A DNA stretch of 64,000 nucleotides from Flagellimonas sp. HMM57 (GCF_021390175.1 NZ_CP090004.1:3649001-3713000); one strand, 5' to 3'; positions 47,054 to 56,552 are shown, counted from the first letter of the stretch. The notes: generated by a model from the sequence alone, not told the origin. A program made the numbers and translations.

Positions 47054-47719
47054 ATGGAAAAGCTTGCTTTGGATATTTTAGAAGTTGTGATTAAAGACCC
47101 TGACCAACTGCCGCAAAATTTTTACGGCATATATGCTGTTTTTTCAAAAACTGGAAGTGTGGATTATATACATCCAAGTGCTTTTAATGTCTTCAATGAT
47201 TCTTTTGAAACAATGGGGAAGGGACCAAATGCCTTTTTAAAATATATGCCCAAAGAAGATAGAGTTGAATTTGTTAAACGCATCCTGAGCGTTGATAGGG
47301 AAAAATCATGTGTACTGCAGAGCGTTCAAAAAGTGCTGACTGAAAAAAGTGCTATTTCGTACTTGGTGACCTTAAAATGGTGCGTATATAAAAATTGCTG
47401 GTGTTTTTTAGGCTATCCTATAAATTATACTTTCAAATTTGAACTTCTTATCAACAAGGAAAAGTACAAGCAACAGTTTACAAGAAAGAAGATACATATA
47501 TTGGGAAAGTTGTCACAACGTGAATTAGAAGTGCTCAAAATGGTATACCAGGGCTGTAGTGCCACTGAGATTGCCCAACATATGTTTTTATCTCCCCATA
47601 CTATAGAAAAACATAAAAAGAACATTTACAAAAAATTGAAAATCAGCAACAAAAAGGAGTTGGCCGATTTCTGTTTTAATTTTAGCCTTACTGACTTCTA
47701 TCTATTTTCCAATCAATAA
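47054..47719 (+). CDS. LuxR-type helix-turn-helix regulator 2
   Basis: 221 residues, like its upstream neighbour. The C-terminal helix-turn-helix is LSQRELEVLKMVYQGCSATE with SPHTIEKHKKNIYKKL, a more canonical LuxR recognition helix. The N-terminal part (DYIHPSAFNVF, YLVTLKWCVYK) is PAS-like and diverged from copy 1. The equal lengths and 14-bp gap indicate an old tandem duplication. The next gene encodes the leucine-rich-repeat lipoprotein. Confidence 0.84.
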   Translation: MEKLALDILEVVIKDPDQLPQNFYGIYAVFSKTGSVDYIHPSAFNVFNDSFETMGKGPNAFLKYMPKEDRVEFVKRILSVDREKSCVLQSVQKVLTEKSAISYLVTLKWCVYKNCWCFLGYPINYTFKFELLINKEKYKQQFTRKKIHILGKLSQRELEVLKMVYQGCSATEIAQHMFLSPHTIEKHKKNIYKKLKISNKKELADFCFNFSLTDFYLFSNQ

Positions 47720-47748
47720 GCCACTAAAATATACCCAAAAAGGGTACT

Positions 47749-47778
47749 GTTTCTGCATATATGCATAAAATACCTTTG
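47749..47778 (+). promoter_or_regulatory. Bacteroidota-type promoter with embedded palindrome upstream of the LRR gene
   Basis: TACCTTTG at 47771-47778 matches the TAnnTTTG -7 consensus exactly. A TTTC at about 47749 is a weak -33 element, 18 bp upstream. The 12-bp palindrome TGCATATATGCA (47754-47765) fills the spacer, where a bound repressor would block polymerase. The leader to the ATG at 47866 is about 80 nt. Confidence 0.5.
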
Positions 47779-47865
47779 TGCCAGAACAAATATGAAATGG
47801 AACTGTAAGGCAAACATGTTCCTTTTTTGTATTTGTTATTTTTTTTTAACCCAAATAATCAAAAA

Positions 47866-50031
47866 ATGATAAAAAGACCATTTTATGTATTTGCCCTATC
47901 GCTTGCCATAATCTCCAGCTCTTGCTCTAAAGATGAAGAGCCTGGAAATTCTGCGGAAACAAAAACAACAAAAATTCCTGATGATGCATTTGAAAAGGCA
48001 TTGATATCCCTTGATCTGGATGATAAAGAGGATAATCTTGTTAAAACAAAGAATATTGAAAAATTGACCTCTTTGGATATTGGCAACAAAGCAATTGAAG
48101 ACCTGACCGGTATCGCTGATTTTAAGGCTTTAAAAACCTTAAAGGCCTCTGGCAATAAAATCAGTGATGTGGATTTATCCAAGAATGTCAATCTTGAACA
48201 AGTGGACTTGGCCAAGAATTTACTTTCAAAAATTGATCTTGTCAATAATACCAAATTAAAGACGTTGGATTTGAGGGAAAATCAAATTGCTTCGATAAAC
48301 CTTTCTGTTAATACAGCTTTGGAATCCCTTGATGTAAGTGCCAATAAGTTGACTGTACTTGATTTAAGTAACAATACGGCATTGACCAGTGTCTCATTGG
48401 CCGCGGATGATCAGGTTAGGTGTATTCAATTAGCTTCAGTCGAAGAAGTTGAAAAAGCTGTAAAGAAGGAAGGAAGGTATGCCAATTGGAAACTATTGAA
48501 CAATCCTGGTTTGTCCACCTATTGTGAAGCGGTCGTTTCTGCAATTGTGGAGATTCCGGATGCTAACTTTGAAAAGGCACTTATTGAATTGAATATAGAT
48601 GATGTTGAAGATGGCAAAGTTAGGCGGTCCAAGGTAGTAAAGGAGGAGATACTTGTCATTGACAACAAAGAAATTACAGACTTGACAGGTATCGAAGCTT
48701 TTACAGGACTAAAAGTTCTTGCTGCCAGTAATAATAAATTAAAGACTGTAGACCTGAGCAAAAACCTAAAACTAGAAGAACTATTACTTGACAAAAATCA
48801 AATAGAAACAATTGATTTAACGGCTAATGTGGCTTTAAAAGGGCTTTCGATGAACGAAAACCTCTTTAAAGTTGTTGATGTGACAAAAAACACGGCACTT
48901 GAAACCCTTAGACTCTGGGATAACCAATTGGAGACGATAGACTTGACCAAAAACAGGCTGCTCAAAGTGCTTTTCTTGACCAATAACCCGTTAACCAATC
49001 TGGACCTTTCACAAAATGTAGCGCTTAACTTGGTAAATACATTTAATGAGCGAGGTGTTTTTTTGAGCTGTATTACACTTGGGTCACAGGTCGATGTAGA
49101 TATGGCGAATAAGTTCCAAGGAAGGTTTTCAACTTGGAGCATTAATGCGGTAACAGGTTATGCAGTGGATTGTACTGGTTTTGATGAGGTGACTATTTAT
49201 GATGTGGAGTTTGAACGTTTCTTAATAAGTGAGGGATACGATGATGTTCAAGATGGTAAGCTCACTCGGTTAAATGTCGCTAATGTGGACAAATTGGAAA
49301 TAAACAATTTACCAATTACAGACCTAAGGGGTATTGAAGCTTTTAAGAGTCTTAGAGAGCTTACAATTACTGCGATTCCAGATCTAAAGACCTTAAGTTT
49401 TTCTGGTGGGAAACCGCTGCCTATATCTAGGCTGTCAATATTTACCTCAGGATTTACCTCTTTGGATTTGAGAGAGTTGTACGGGCTAAGAGAACTAGAA
49501 ATCAATAGCAACAACAATTTGGCGTCTATTCAATTGAATGAAGAGAACAATATTCTGGACAAAGTAAGAGTAGATAACAATGCGCTAACCAAGTTTGATC
49601 TTTCCATACTACCGCGGTTGCGCACCTTTTGGGCACGTGCCAATGGGTTTACAAGATTGGATTTCAGTAATAACCCAGAATTGCTAAATGTAGATTTGAA
49701 TAACAGTAAAAATTTAACCAATTTAGATTTCAGCAATAACCTTAAGTTAGAGGTATTGAATGCCGTTGGTTCTGGCTTAACCAGTGTCAACTTGTTGAAA
49801 AACACAGAATTAAAAAGATTAGAGCTAAGTTTCAGTAAGCTTAACGGGATTATAGGTCTCTATAACTGTAAAAAGCTTGAAAGGTCATATCTTGAAGGTA
49901 ACCCCGATCTTTCCTGTATCATTGTGGCACCAGAACTTGTAGATGATATTAAAGCTGGAAATGGTGTGTACAGCGATTGGAGAAAAGATACGACAGCCAT
50001 TTATATAACTCCAAATGATCCTTGTAATTAA
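47866..50031 (+). CDS. three-module leucine-rich-repeat lipoprotein
   Basis: The ATG at 47866 gives 721 residues with lipobox Cys20 (SSSCSKDEEP). Three modules of about 220-240 residues each begin with an IPDDAFEKALI-like helix and EDNLVKTKNIEKL-like lead-in. Each continues into a ladder of short leucine-rich repeats (TKLKTLDLRENQIASINL) and ends near a Cys. The modules have diverged. Lipid-anchored LRR proteins in this phylum bind proteins or host/prey surfaces. The protein has no T9SS signal. It follows the two LuxR genes, which may regulate it. Confidence 0.87.
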   Translation: MIKRPFYVFALSLAIISSSCSKDEEPGNSAETKTTKIPDDAFEKALISLDLDDKEDNLVKTKNIEKLTSLDIGNKAIEDLTGIADFKALKTLKASGNKISDVDLSKNVNLEQVDLAKNLLSKIDLVNNTKLKTLDLRENQIASINLSVNTALESLDVSANKLTVLDLSNNTALTSVSLAADDQVRCIQLASVEEVEKAVKKEGRYANWKLLNNPGLSTYCEAVVSAIVEIPDANFEKALIELNIDDVEDGKVRRSKVVKEEILVIDNKEITDLTGIEAFTGLKVLAASNNKLKTVDLSKNLKLEELLLDKNQIETIDLTANVALKGLSMNENLFKVVDVTKNTALETLRLWDNQLETIDLTKNRLLKVLFLTNNPLTNLDLSQNVALNLVNTFNERGVFLSCITLGSQVDVDMANKFQGRFSTWSINAVTGYAVDCTGFDEVTIYDVEFERFLISEGYDDVQDGKLTRLNVANVDKLEINNLPITDLRGIEAFKSLRELTITAIPDLKTLSFSGGKPLPISRLSIFTSGFTSLDLRELYGLRELEINSNNNLASIQLNEENNILDKVRVDNNALTKFDLSILPRLRTFWARANGFTRLDFSNNPELLNVDLNNSKNLTNLDFSNNLKLEVLNAVGSGLTSVNLLKNTELKRLELSFSKLNGIIGLYNCKKLERSYLEGNPDLSCIIVAPELVDDIKAGNGVYSDWRKDTTAIYITPNDPCN

Positions 50032-50099
50032 TGACAATACCCTTCAAAAGGAAAGTACTGGCCAATAGGTGTTGTATGTCAAATACTGGTTTGTAAATT

Positions 50100-50126
50100 A
50101 TGGGGGTTTTCTAAGAAAACCCCCAT
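50100..50126 (+). terminator. strong hairpin after the LRR gene
   Basis: ATGGGGGTTTTC pairs perfectly with GAAAACCCCCAT around a TAA loop (12-bp stem), 68 bp after the LRR stop. There is only a weak T-run after the stem, but its stability makes a terminator or 3' stabiliser likely. Confidence 0.7.
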
Positions 50127-50311
50127 TAAATATTTTCAGTACTATTACTCTATTGGTGCAGCTCTTGCAGAAAAAATTTGAGTATATGGCCGGCATGTTA
50201 ATCTCATACAATTTTTATTGTTCTAACTCGCCTATTTTTACCTTAAATTTATTTTCTATAATTAAGAATTAAGGGCAAAGCACCAAAAAAGAATCAATAA
50301 AACATACAACT

Positions 50312-51205
50312 ATGCGACTTCCCATTCTATTATTAAGCCCATTCATCTTTCTCAATATATACGGACAAACTGAGTCAGATGAAAAGCTCAAATACCTCAA
50401 ACAAAAACCGCCATCAACAACTCCAGAAGTTTTTGCACCTGATTTTATTTCCAAAAAAGGTGAGTATGAGTTCGGGTCCGTTTTTAATAAGTATGCTACT
50501 GAATTTTTTTATGGTGTAAATGTTAATGGAAAGGAAGAGATTCGATATTCCAAACTAAACGGAGAACGTTGGAGTGAACCTAGAACAATCTTATCCCATA
50601 AAAAATATGGCTATAACGACCCATTTCTTTCGCCAAATGAGGATAGACTCTACTTTATCTCCCAAAGAACCTTGGATGGATTGGATAAAAAGGATGATTA
50701 CGACATTTGGTATGCAGAAAGGGTAGGGGATACATGGTCTGAACCCATTAATGCAGGCCCTAACATCAACTCAAACCAAGACGAATATTATATTTCATTC
50801 ACCAACAACGGCACAATGTATTTTTCGTCAAATAAGAATGGGTCTAGCTTTGATATCTACGCTTCAAAAGTGGTTAATGGAGAATTCCAAAAGGCCATTC
50901 GACTAAGCGACGCAATCAATACCTCGGCCTATGAAGCGGATGTATTTATTGACCCTAACGAATCCTATATTATTTTTTGTGCTATAAGAAAAGATGGGCT
51001 AGGTCAAGGCGACCTATATATTAGCTTTAAAAATCCAGATGGAACCTGGTCTGAATCTAGTAACATGGGCGAACGTATCAATACTCAAAATCATGAACTT
51101 TGCCCATTTGTCAGCAAAGATGGAAAGTATTTTTTCTACACGAGTAATAAGGACATTTATTGGGTTGACGCTAAAATTATTGAGAGCTTTAGAGGTAAAG
51201 AATAA
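50312..51205 (+). CDS. secreted PD40/TolB-like beta-propeller protein
   Basis: A 297-residue protein with a signal ending LNIYGQ. It then has several PD40 (WD40-like) blades: FLSPNEDRLYFISQR, SFTNNGTMYFSSNKNG, FIDPNESYIIFCAIRKDG and FVSKDGKYFFYTSN, each with the DGxxLYF-like core. Such domains mediate protein contacts in the periplasm or at the surface. No enzymatic domain is fused. It is probably monocistronic. Confidence 0.84.
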   Translation: MRLPILLLSPFIFLNIYGQTESDEKLKYLKQKPPSTTPEVFAPDFISKKGEYEFGSVFNKYATEFFYGVNVNGKEEIRYSKLNGERWSEPRTILSHKKYGYNDPFLSPNEDRLYFISQRTLDGLDKKDDYDIWYAERVGDTWSEPINAGPNINSNQDEYYISFTNNGTMYFSSNKNGSSFDIYASKVVNGEFQKAIRLSDAINTSAYEADVFIDPNESYIIFCAIRKDGLGQGDLYISFKNPDGTWSESSNMGERINTQNHELCPFVSKDGKYFFYTSNKDIYWVDAKIIESFRGKE

Positions 51206-51400
51206 AAATCGTAACACAAAAGTTCTACAGGACCAATACTTTAGGATGTTCTAATCTTGGAATTGACTTCAGAAATAATTTGTTCTTAATGGGTAAGATT
51301 GAATTCAGTTACTTTGGTCAATCCATAAAATCCCACACCCTCGCATTAGGCAATTATATTGTTTATATTTAACTATACATATCGATACGAACAAAAAACT

Positions 51401-52456
51401 ATGATAGAGTTGTCAAAAACCTTCTTATCTGTATTACTACTTTTTACAGCAACTACTTTAGTCGCCCAAAACGCTTTTCAAAAGAACTTTTACGATGAAA
51501 CGCGATTATCCAAAGAACATATGCGAATCGATTTTAAGGATGAAGCAGGGAACGAGGGATTTCTACCCATTTCTATACTTAAAGGTAAGATCGAGGGACC
51601 TGTATTCACTATCGTTGCTGGGGTTCATGGCTATGAATATCCTCCAATAATGGCTACGCAGAAATTAATGGAAGAAATTGATTTGAAACAACTAAAAGGG
51701 ACCCTAATTGTTATTCCGATTGCTAATATTGCATCATTTTTTACCCGAACCCCTTTCATTAACCCTCAAGATAAAAAGAATTTGAACAATGCCTTTCCAG
51801 GAAAAGAAGATGGCAGCATTACAGAACAAATAGCACACTTTATTACTGCCAATATTATTCCTGTTAGTGATGTTTTTCTTGATGTTCATGGCGGTGATGC
51901 CTGTGAAGACCTAATACCGTTTGTATGCTACTACGATAATAAAAAGAAGCCAGAACAAACAGCATTGGCCAAGAAACTTTCTGAAAACAGTGGATTTGAA
52001 TATGTAGTTTCCTATCCGTATACGATATCAGATACCGAAGCGGCAAAGTATACCTTCAAACAAGCGGTTCAGGATGGAAAAACAGCTTTAAGTATTGAAT
52101 GCGGTAAACTGGGCAATGTACAGGAAGAGAATGTTAACCTGATCAAAAAGGGAGTGTACAATATGCTTTCCACTATGCAGATGTATGCCAAAGGCACAGG
52201 ACCTCATTCAAATATTATATACCGTAATAACCAAACCTATATCAAATCTAATGTACAAGGTATCTTTTATAGCGATTATAAAGCAGGTGATACAGTTAAA
52301 AAAGACGAGATTGTAGGCTACACTACGGACGAATTTGGGATTGTTCTTGAAGAATACAAAGCTCCAAAAGATGGTATCATCCTATACAAACTGGCTACGC
52401 CACCAATAAATAGTGATGATACTGTAATGTGCATTAGCGCTAAAACAGATGATTAA
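51401..52456 (+). CDS. secreted AstE/aspartoacylase-like M14-type metallohydrolase
   Basis: The ATG at 51401 gives 351 residues with a signal ending TTLVAQ. The zinc ligands of the succinylglutamate desuccinylase/aspartoacylase family are His76 and Glu79 (GVHGYEYPP) and His163 (DVHGGDACED). A C-terminal beta-rich domain (GIVLEEYKAPKDGIIL) follows. It removes an acyl or amide group from a small amino-acid-like substrate, here in the periplasm. The exact substrate is unknown. It is 40 bp upstream of an NTF2-like lipoprotein gene. Confidence 0.87.
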   Translation: MIELSKTFLSVLLLFTATTLVAQNAFQKNFYDETRLSKEHMRIDFKDEAGNEGFLPISILKGKIEGPVFTIVAGVHGYEYPPIMATQKLMEEIDLKQLKGTLIVIPIANIASFFTRTPFINPQDKKNLNNAFPGKEDGSITEQIAHFITANIIPVSDVFLDVHGGDACEDLIPFVCYYDNKKKPEQTALAKKLSENSGFEYVVSYPYTISDTEAAKYTFKQAVQDGKTALSIECGKLGNVQEENVNLIKKGVYNMLSTMQMYAKGTGPHSNIIYRNNQTYIKSNVQGIFYSDYKAGDTVKKDEIVGYTTDEFGIVLEEYKAPKDGIILYKLATPPINSDDTVMCISAKTDD

Positions 52457-52496
52457 AAAAATTTAAGCTTAAGTAAACAAATTCATCAAACTATTA

Positions 52497-53063
52497 ATGA
52501 AAAATAGCTTTATCATACTGCTTCTTTTGTATTTCCTAATAGGATGCAAGAATGAGGAGTTCACCCATCGGGAAACGGTCACTAAATATTATACTGCAAG
52601 AAATGCAAGTGACTTTGATGCACTAAGAGTCCTTCTAAGCGATAGTTTAACGACTGTTTCGGGAGATTACGTCATGCCTTATGACCATGATAGTTTCTAC
52701 GAAGTGTTTAAATGGGACTCCATTTTTGGAACGTCTTACAAATTGATTGAACTAGAAGAAAAAGACAACAAAGCCATAGCTATGGTGACCTTAAATTCGG
52801 ATCGTCTTAAATTTTTAAAAAACGGTCCTATGACATGTCAATATCAAATCTCTTTTGAGTCTGGAAAAATATCGAAAATCGAAGAATTGGAATGTAAAGA
52901 TGCAGATTGGGATATTTGGAGAAAACAAGTGGATTCCTTGGTGGTTTGGGTCAACAGAAACCACCCTGAACTCAATGGTTTTATTCATGATATGACGATG
53001 AACGGAGCAAAAGATTATCTTAAGGCAATCAAGTTATATAAAGCTGATAAAAACGCTTTGTAG
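52497..53063 (+). CDS. NTF2/SnoaL-like lipoprotein, function unknown
   Basis: The 188-residue product has a lipobox (YFLIGCKNEE, Cys17). After it lies a small alpha+beta domain with the NTF2-like start HRETVTKYYTARNASDFDALRVLL. The fold suggests a ligand-binding or enzyme-like pocket. It probably shares an operon with the preceding hydrolase. No catalytic residues are evident to me. Confidence 0.7.
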   Translation: MKNSFIILLLLYFLIGCKNEEFTHRETVTKYYTARNASDFDALRVLLSDSLTTVSGDYVMPYDHDSFYEVFKWDSIFGTSYKLIELEEKDNKAIAMVTLNSDRLKFLKNGPMTCQYQISFESGKISKIEELECKDADWDIWRKQVDSLVVWVNRNHPELNGFIHDMTMNGAKDYLKAIKLYKADKNAL

Positions 53064-53136
53064 CAAAATAAATGCCCTATTCTTTTACCTCTTTCGAAAA
53101 CTTTTGACAATAAAGCAGTCTTTTAGGAACTTTAAT

Positions 53137-54207
53137 CTAGTTTGAATGTGAATTGGAAAGACTATAAAATGTAGCTTGGACATAATCTGTTGCATCACCA
53201 GTATTATTTTGATTATAAACCCCGGCCTTAAAATACATATACTGCCCACCAACATCGTAACCACTGGTTGTCATATCTACATATTGCTCAACATCTTCCT
53301 TTCCTTCCCTGCTAATGGTCACCCACATGTCATTACCAACGACCTTTATCGCGTAACTGAATTTTTCGTCAAGGGCGATTCCATCCGATGGATTATCGGC
53401 ACTGCTTGAGCGACTTCCGATTATTTCGTACCAAAATTCATCATCGGCATTCTCCTCATGGGCTATGTAAATAGAACCCAAGTCATTATTGGGAAGTTTA
53501 CGATAATATAGACGTACGGGTTCATCATCGTTTGCATGTATTTGCCCTACGATAACACGGCCTACCTGATTGCTACTCCCTGTAGTTGTTACATGGTTTA
53601 CGGCTAAGGTAGCCTTCAATTCACCATCATAGCCGCCTGCCGCAGAAATATCCGATTGCGGGGCACTGCCAAAGACCCAATTGTTTTTGTTTACCCCTTT
53701 CGTTGGTATGGAAGTGTTTCCAGCGCGTAACATTTCCCGTAGTTCTGTCCGTACATAGCTTGTGTTCACAGATGTCTTAAATCCTTCAACGGGACATTTG
53801 AATACCATACCGCCATCATCGGCTGTATAGAAATACGCTGGGTCTTCGTAACCGTTGTTCAGGTCATTTTCACTTATGGTATCTGCGGTACCGCTATTAT
53901 CCGTATCGGTTGGGATACTGATATTCCAAGTTGATAAATTAAAAATATCCGACGGTGGAACACTGGAATCTGAGTCGGTATCAGAATCATCATTTGCATT
54001 GTCATCTTGCGTTCCATCGGTATCACCATCTGGTGCCTCATCAGTGTCCACTTCATCGTCATTTGTGGCATCGCTGCTGGAATCATCCACTATTTCTGGT
54101 TCTTCTACAGGCGAATTACTTGAACTGCAAGCAGTGACCACAACGAGTGTTAAAAAACTAAATATAAAATAATATGATGTAGGTAAGGGAAACAATTGCT
54201 TTTTCAT
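53137..54207 (-). CDS. PL7 alginate lyase lipoprotein
   Basis: From the ATG at 54207 there are 356 residues; an alternative ATG lies at 54219. Lipobox Cys27 (VVTACSSS) precedes a 55-residue Asp/Ser/Thr-rich linker (about 31-86) and a single PL7 jelly-roll domain. The diagnostic blocks are RTELREM (153-159), QIH (222-224) and YFKAGVYNQ (325-333). In this family QIH, rather than QVH, is associated with guluronate preference. It cleaves alginate by beta-elimination at the cell surface. It is divergent from the YHYH gene. No other alginate genes are adjacent. Confidence 0.93.
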   Translation of the reverse strand: MKKQLFPLPTSYYFIFSFLTLVVVTACSSSNSPVEEPEIVDDSSSDATNDDEVDTDEAPDGDTDGTQDDNANDDSDTDSDSSVPPSDIFNLSTWNISIPTDTDNSGTADTISENDLNNGYEDPAYFYTADDGGMVFKCPVEGFKTSVNTSYVRTELREMLRAGNTSIPTKGVNKNNWVFGSAPQSDISAAGGYDGELKATLAVNHVTTTGSSNQVGRVIVGQIHANDDEPVRLYYRKLPNNDLGSIYIAHEENADDEFWYEIIGSRSSSADNPSDGIALDEKFSYAIKVVGNDMWVTISREGKEDVEQYVDMTTSGYDVGGQYMYFKAGVYNQNNTGDATDYVQATFYSLSNSHSN

Positions 54208-54366
54208 AAGTAGTATCAAAGATAAAAGATCAGTTTAAAAATACATACGGACAACTTCACTTCATAGCATTTTTGCTGCTTTATCAAAAAAAATGAAACA
54301 CAACCGCAAGAAGTAGTGTAAAAAAGCATCTAATGTTACATAACATTCTTTTTTAATTAAAAAAAT

Positions 54367-55173
54367 ATGAAAATGAAGTATCCAACAATAACATCTTTCC
54401 TTCTTTCAGGAGCTATTCTTTTTATGTTGTCATGTAGCAGTGATGCTGAAAATACAGATGACACAGATAATACTGACGATACCGATGATATATCTGATGC
54501 AGTAAGTACACCATTATCGGCATTTGATGAATTTAATCCTGATGCGGTGACCGTATCATACGATGGAGATGAAATTACCATTGAATCAAATGGTATACCC
54601 AACCATACATCACCCTACTGGGAGGAGACAGCCCCTCTATACATCGAACCCGTAGTTGCAATACGCCAGACACCTGGTCGTATTGGTGGCGATCGTAGCT
54701 ATTCCTTAACCGTATCCTCTGCCCCGGAATTGGCAGCTTCGAGCACAGCGACTGGATTAGGTGCCATTGGTATTTCCGTAACGGGAGTTCCTATCTTCAA
54801 TGATTTAGAAGGGGACAGTAGACCTATAGAAGAAGAAATTGCTCAAACATTCGATTATGCAGGGGCCCACAATGGCCCTTCTGGTTATCACTACCATATC
54901 GAATCTTCCGATATCCCCGAGAATACTACACTTTCCTATGATGATGAAAAATTGATAGGTATTATGGCGGATGGGTTTTTATTATATGGAAGAAGGGAAG
55001 CGGATGGTTCTTACCCCACGGATCTAGATGAATCGGGAGGACATTTTGGAACGACCCCACACAGCGACGGGGAGATTATTTATCATTATCACATTGTCAA
55101 TGAATTTTATTTTGGGAGCATAATCGCGCTTTTTGCTGGAGATTTGCAAGGTACTCCCAATACTATTATGTAG
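54367..55173 (+). CDS. YHYH-domain lipoprotein
   Basis: A 268-residue lipoprotein (LFMLSCSSDAE) with a short Asp/Thr-rich linker (about 26-45) resembling that of the divergent lyase. The body carries the YHYH signature twice: SGYHYHIESS and IIYHYHIVNE, with DLEGDSRPIEEEIAQTFD and AHNGPSG before the first. The family is of unknown function, possibly metal-binding through its His residues. Its promoter is shared with the PL7 gene. Confidence 0.85.
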   Translation: MKMKYPTITSFLLSGAILFMLSCSSDAENTDDTDNTDDTDDISDAVSTPLSAFDEFNPDAVTVSYDGDEITIESNGIPNHTSPYWEETAPLYIEPVVAIRQTPGRIGGDRSYSLTVSSAPELAASSTATGLGAIGISVTGVPIFNDLEGDSRPIEEEIAQTFDYAGAHNGPSGYHYHIESSDIPENTTLSYDDEKLIGIMADGFLLYGRREADGSYPTDLDESGGHFGTTPHSDGEIIYHYHIVNEFYFGSIIALFAGDLQGTPNTIM

Positions 55174-55259
55174 GCAACACGTTTAAGTGAGACCATCCAT
55201 CATTTTTTTGACTTAGGACCTCTTTTTTTGGATGAATCACTGAAATTTAAAATATTGAA

Positions 55260-55886
55260 ATGAAAATATTTTTTTGGTCGCTTTTGTCTTTAAGCATTCT
55301 GTTCATGGGATGTTCTGAACAAAAAAGAAAATCATCGTTAGGCAATAGTGCTGACCTTGTATTGAAGGTTCCCGATACACTGATCGAAAAATCGGCCCTG
55401 GAATACAATCACAAAACATCGATATGGACATTGAGTGGTATACCCTATTCCGGATTTGCTGTAAGTTATTATCCAGATAATACGCTAAAGGAAAAGTTTG
55501 GGATTTTAAATGGAAAAAAGCAAGACAACTTTATTCAATGGTATCCCGATGGGCATTTTAAAAATGTTGCAGCGTATGACAAAGGGAAATTACATGGAGA
55601 GAAAAAAATATGGTCGCAAGATTCGGCACACGTTCTGATTGCCCATTACAAGTATCATACGGGTAAGCCACATGGAGAGCAAATAAAATGGTATCCCACA
55701 GGTGAACTTTTCAAAAAAATGAATTTGAACAGGGGGAAAGAAGAAGGTCTACAACAGGCATTTAGAAAAAATGGTGCGCTCTATGCCAATTACGAAGCGT
55801 GGGAAGGAAGAACCTTTGGCCTGAAAAAAGCAAAACTTTGTTATTCCTTAGAGGATGAAAATATTCAATATAAAAAGCGGTTGTAG
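55260..55886 (+). CDS. YwqK/MORN-type repeat lipoprotein
   Basis: A 208-residue lipoprotein (LFMGCSEQKRK). Several 22-24-residue repeats of the type YPDNTLKEKFGILNGKKQDNFIQWYPDGHFKNV, GKLHGEKKIW and GKPHGEQIKWYPTGELFKK are typical of YwqK-like "antitoxin component" MORN repeats. Most members are not toxin-linked, and no toxin gene is adjacent. A structural or binding role in the envelope is more likely. Confidence 0.84.
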   Translation: MKIFFWSLLSLSILFMGCSEQKRKSSLGNSADLVLKVPDTLIEKSALEYNHKTSIWTLSGIPYSGFAVSYYPDNTLKEKFGILNGKKQDNFIQWYPDGHFKNVAAYDKGKLHGEKKIWSQDSAHVLIAHYKYHTGKPHGEQIKWYPTGELFKKMNLNRGKEEGLQQAFRKNGALYANYEAWEGRTFGLKKAKLCYSLEDENIQYKKRL

Positions 55887-56168
55887 CTTCTTTTGATTGA
55901 CAAAAAAAACCTTCACACCTTTTATTGGATACACAAGTTTTGAACAAAAGGTTACATGGGAGGGTGAGATTTTTACTGCCAAGGACAAAACCTAAAACAT
56001 TTAGGGTCAAAAAGGGTATGACGGTAAGCAATTACAATGAATTAAAGGATCAAAATACCTACGTTGGGCTTCCCATTGGTTAGTATTGTTTTGATATTTA
56101 CTATTTTGAATGCCGATTGGAATGACCTTTCAAAATTGCTTTAAGATTCAAAAAAAGATTGACACTAT
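55887..56168. other. intergenic region, possible gene remnant
   Basis: 282 bp. Two overlapping frames are open for 30-60 codons (about 55898-56083), one ending in NTYVGLPIG and one with EQKVTWEGE. Neither has a credible start or family. It may be decayed coding DNA, but I call no gene. Confidence 0.35.
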
Positions 56169-56552
56169 ATGAACCTAAACCAAATAACTGTTCCTTCATT
56201 GGATTTGACACGATCAATCCCTTTCTATGAAAAATTGGGACTACGATTGATTGTGAAATCCTTTCCCCATTATGCAAGATTTGAATGTCCTGATGGAAAC
56301 TCAACTTTTTCAATTCACAAGACCGAAGAACTGCCAAAAGGAGAAGGAATCTATATTTACTTTGAATGTAAGAATCTAGATGAACATGTGAAAATGCTCA
56401 AGGAAAACGGTATTAAATTTGATCTAGAGCCTACTGACCAAAGATGGTTATGGAGGGAGGCAAGACTAAAGGATTCGGATGGAAATCAACTCGTATTGTT
56501 CTATGGTGGCGATAACAGGCTGAATCCACCTTGGAGAATAGCAAGCAAATAG
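56169..56552 (+). CDS. VOC-family (glyoxalase/bleomycin-resistance fold) protein
   Basis: A 127-residue cytosolic protein with two beta-alpha-beta3 modules: LNQITVPSLDLTRSIPFYEKLG at the N-terminus, a central YFECKNLDEHVKML and the C-terminal LKDSDGNQLVLFYG. VOC enzymes use a metal bound by His/Glu/Gln; here Glu in the second module (FECKNLDE) and His in VPSLD-like position are not clearly conserved. The substrate is unknown. It stands alone. Confidence 0.82.
   Translation: MNLNQITVPSLDLTRSIPFYEKLGLRLIVKSFPHYARFECPDGNSTFSIHKTEELPKGEGIYIYFECKNLDEHVKMLKENGIKFDLEPTDQRWLWREARLKDSDGNQLVLFYGGDNRLNPPWRIASK

Noticed and set aside
54217..54224. TATCTTTG (minus strand) as the PL7 promoter -7 box
   Set aside because: It would put the transcript start only a few bases from the ATG; left uncalled.
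55260..55886. Toxin-antitoxin system (YwqK "antitoxin")
   Set aside because: The repeats are MORN-like, the protein is a lipoprotein and no toxin gene is adjacent.
55898..56083. Overlapping short frames after the MORN-type gene
   Set aside because: No start with family support; probably non-coding or decayed.
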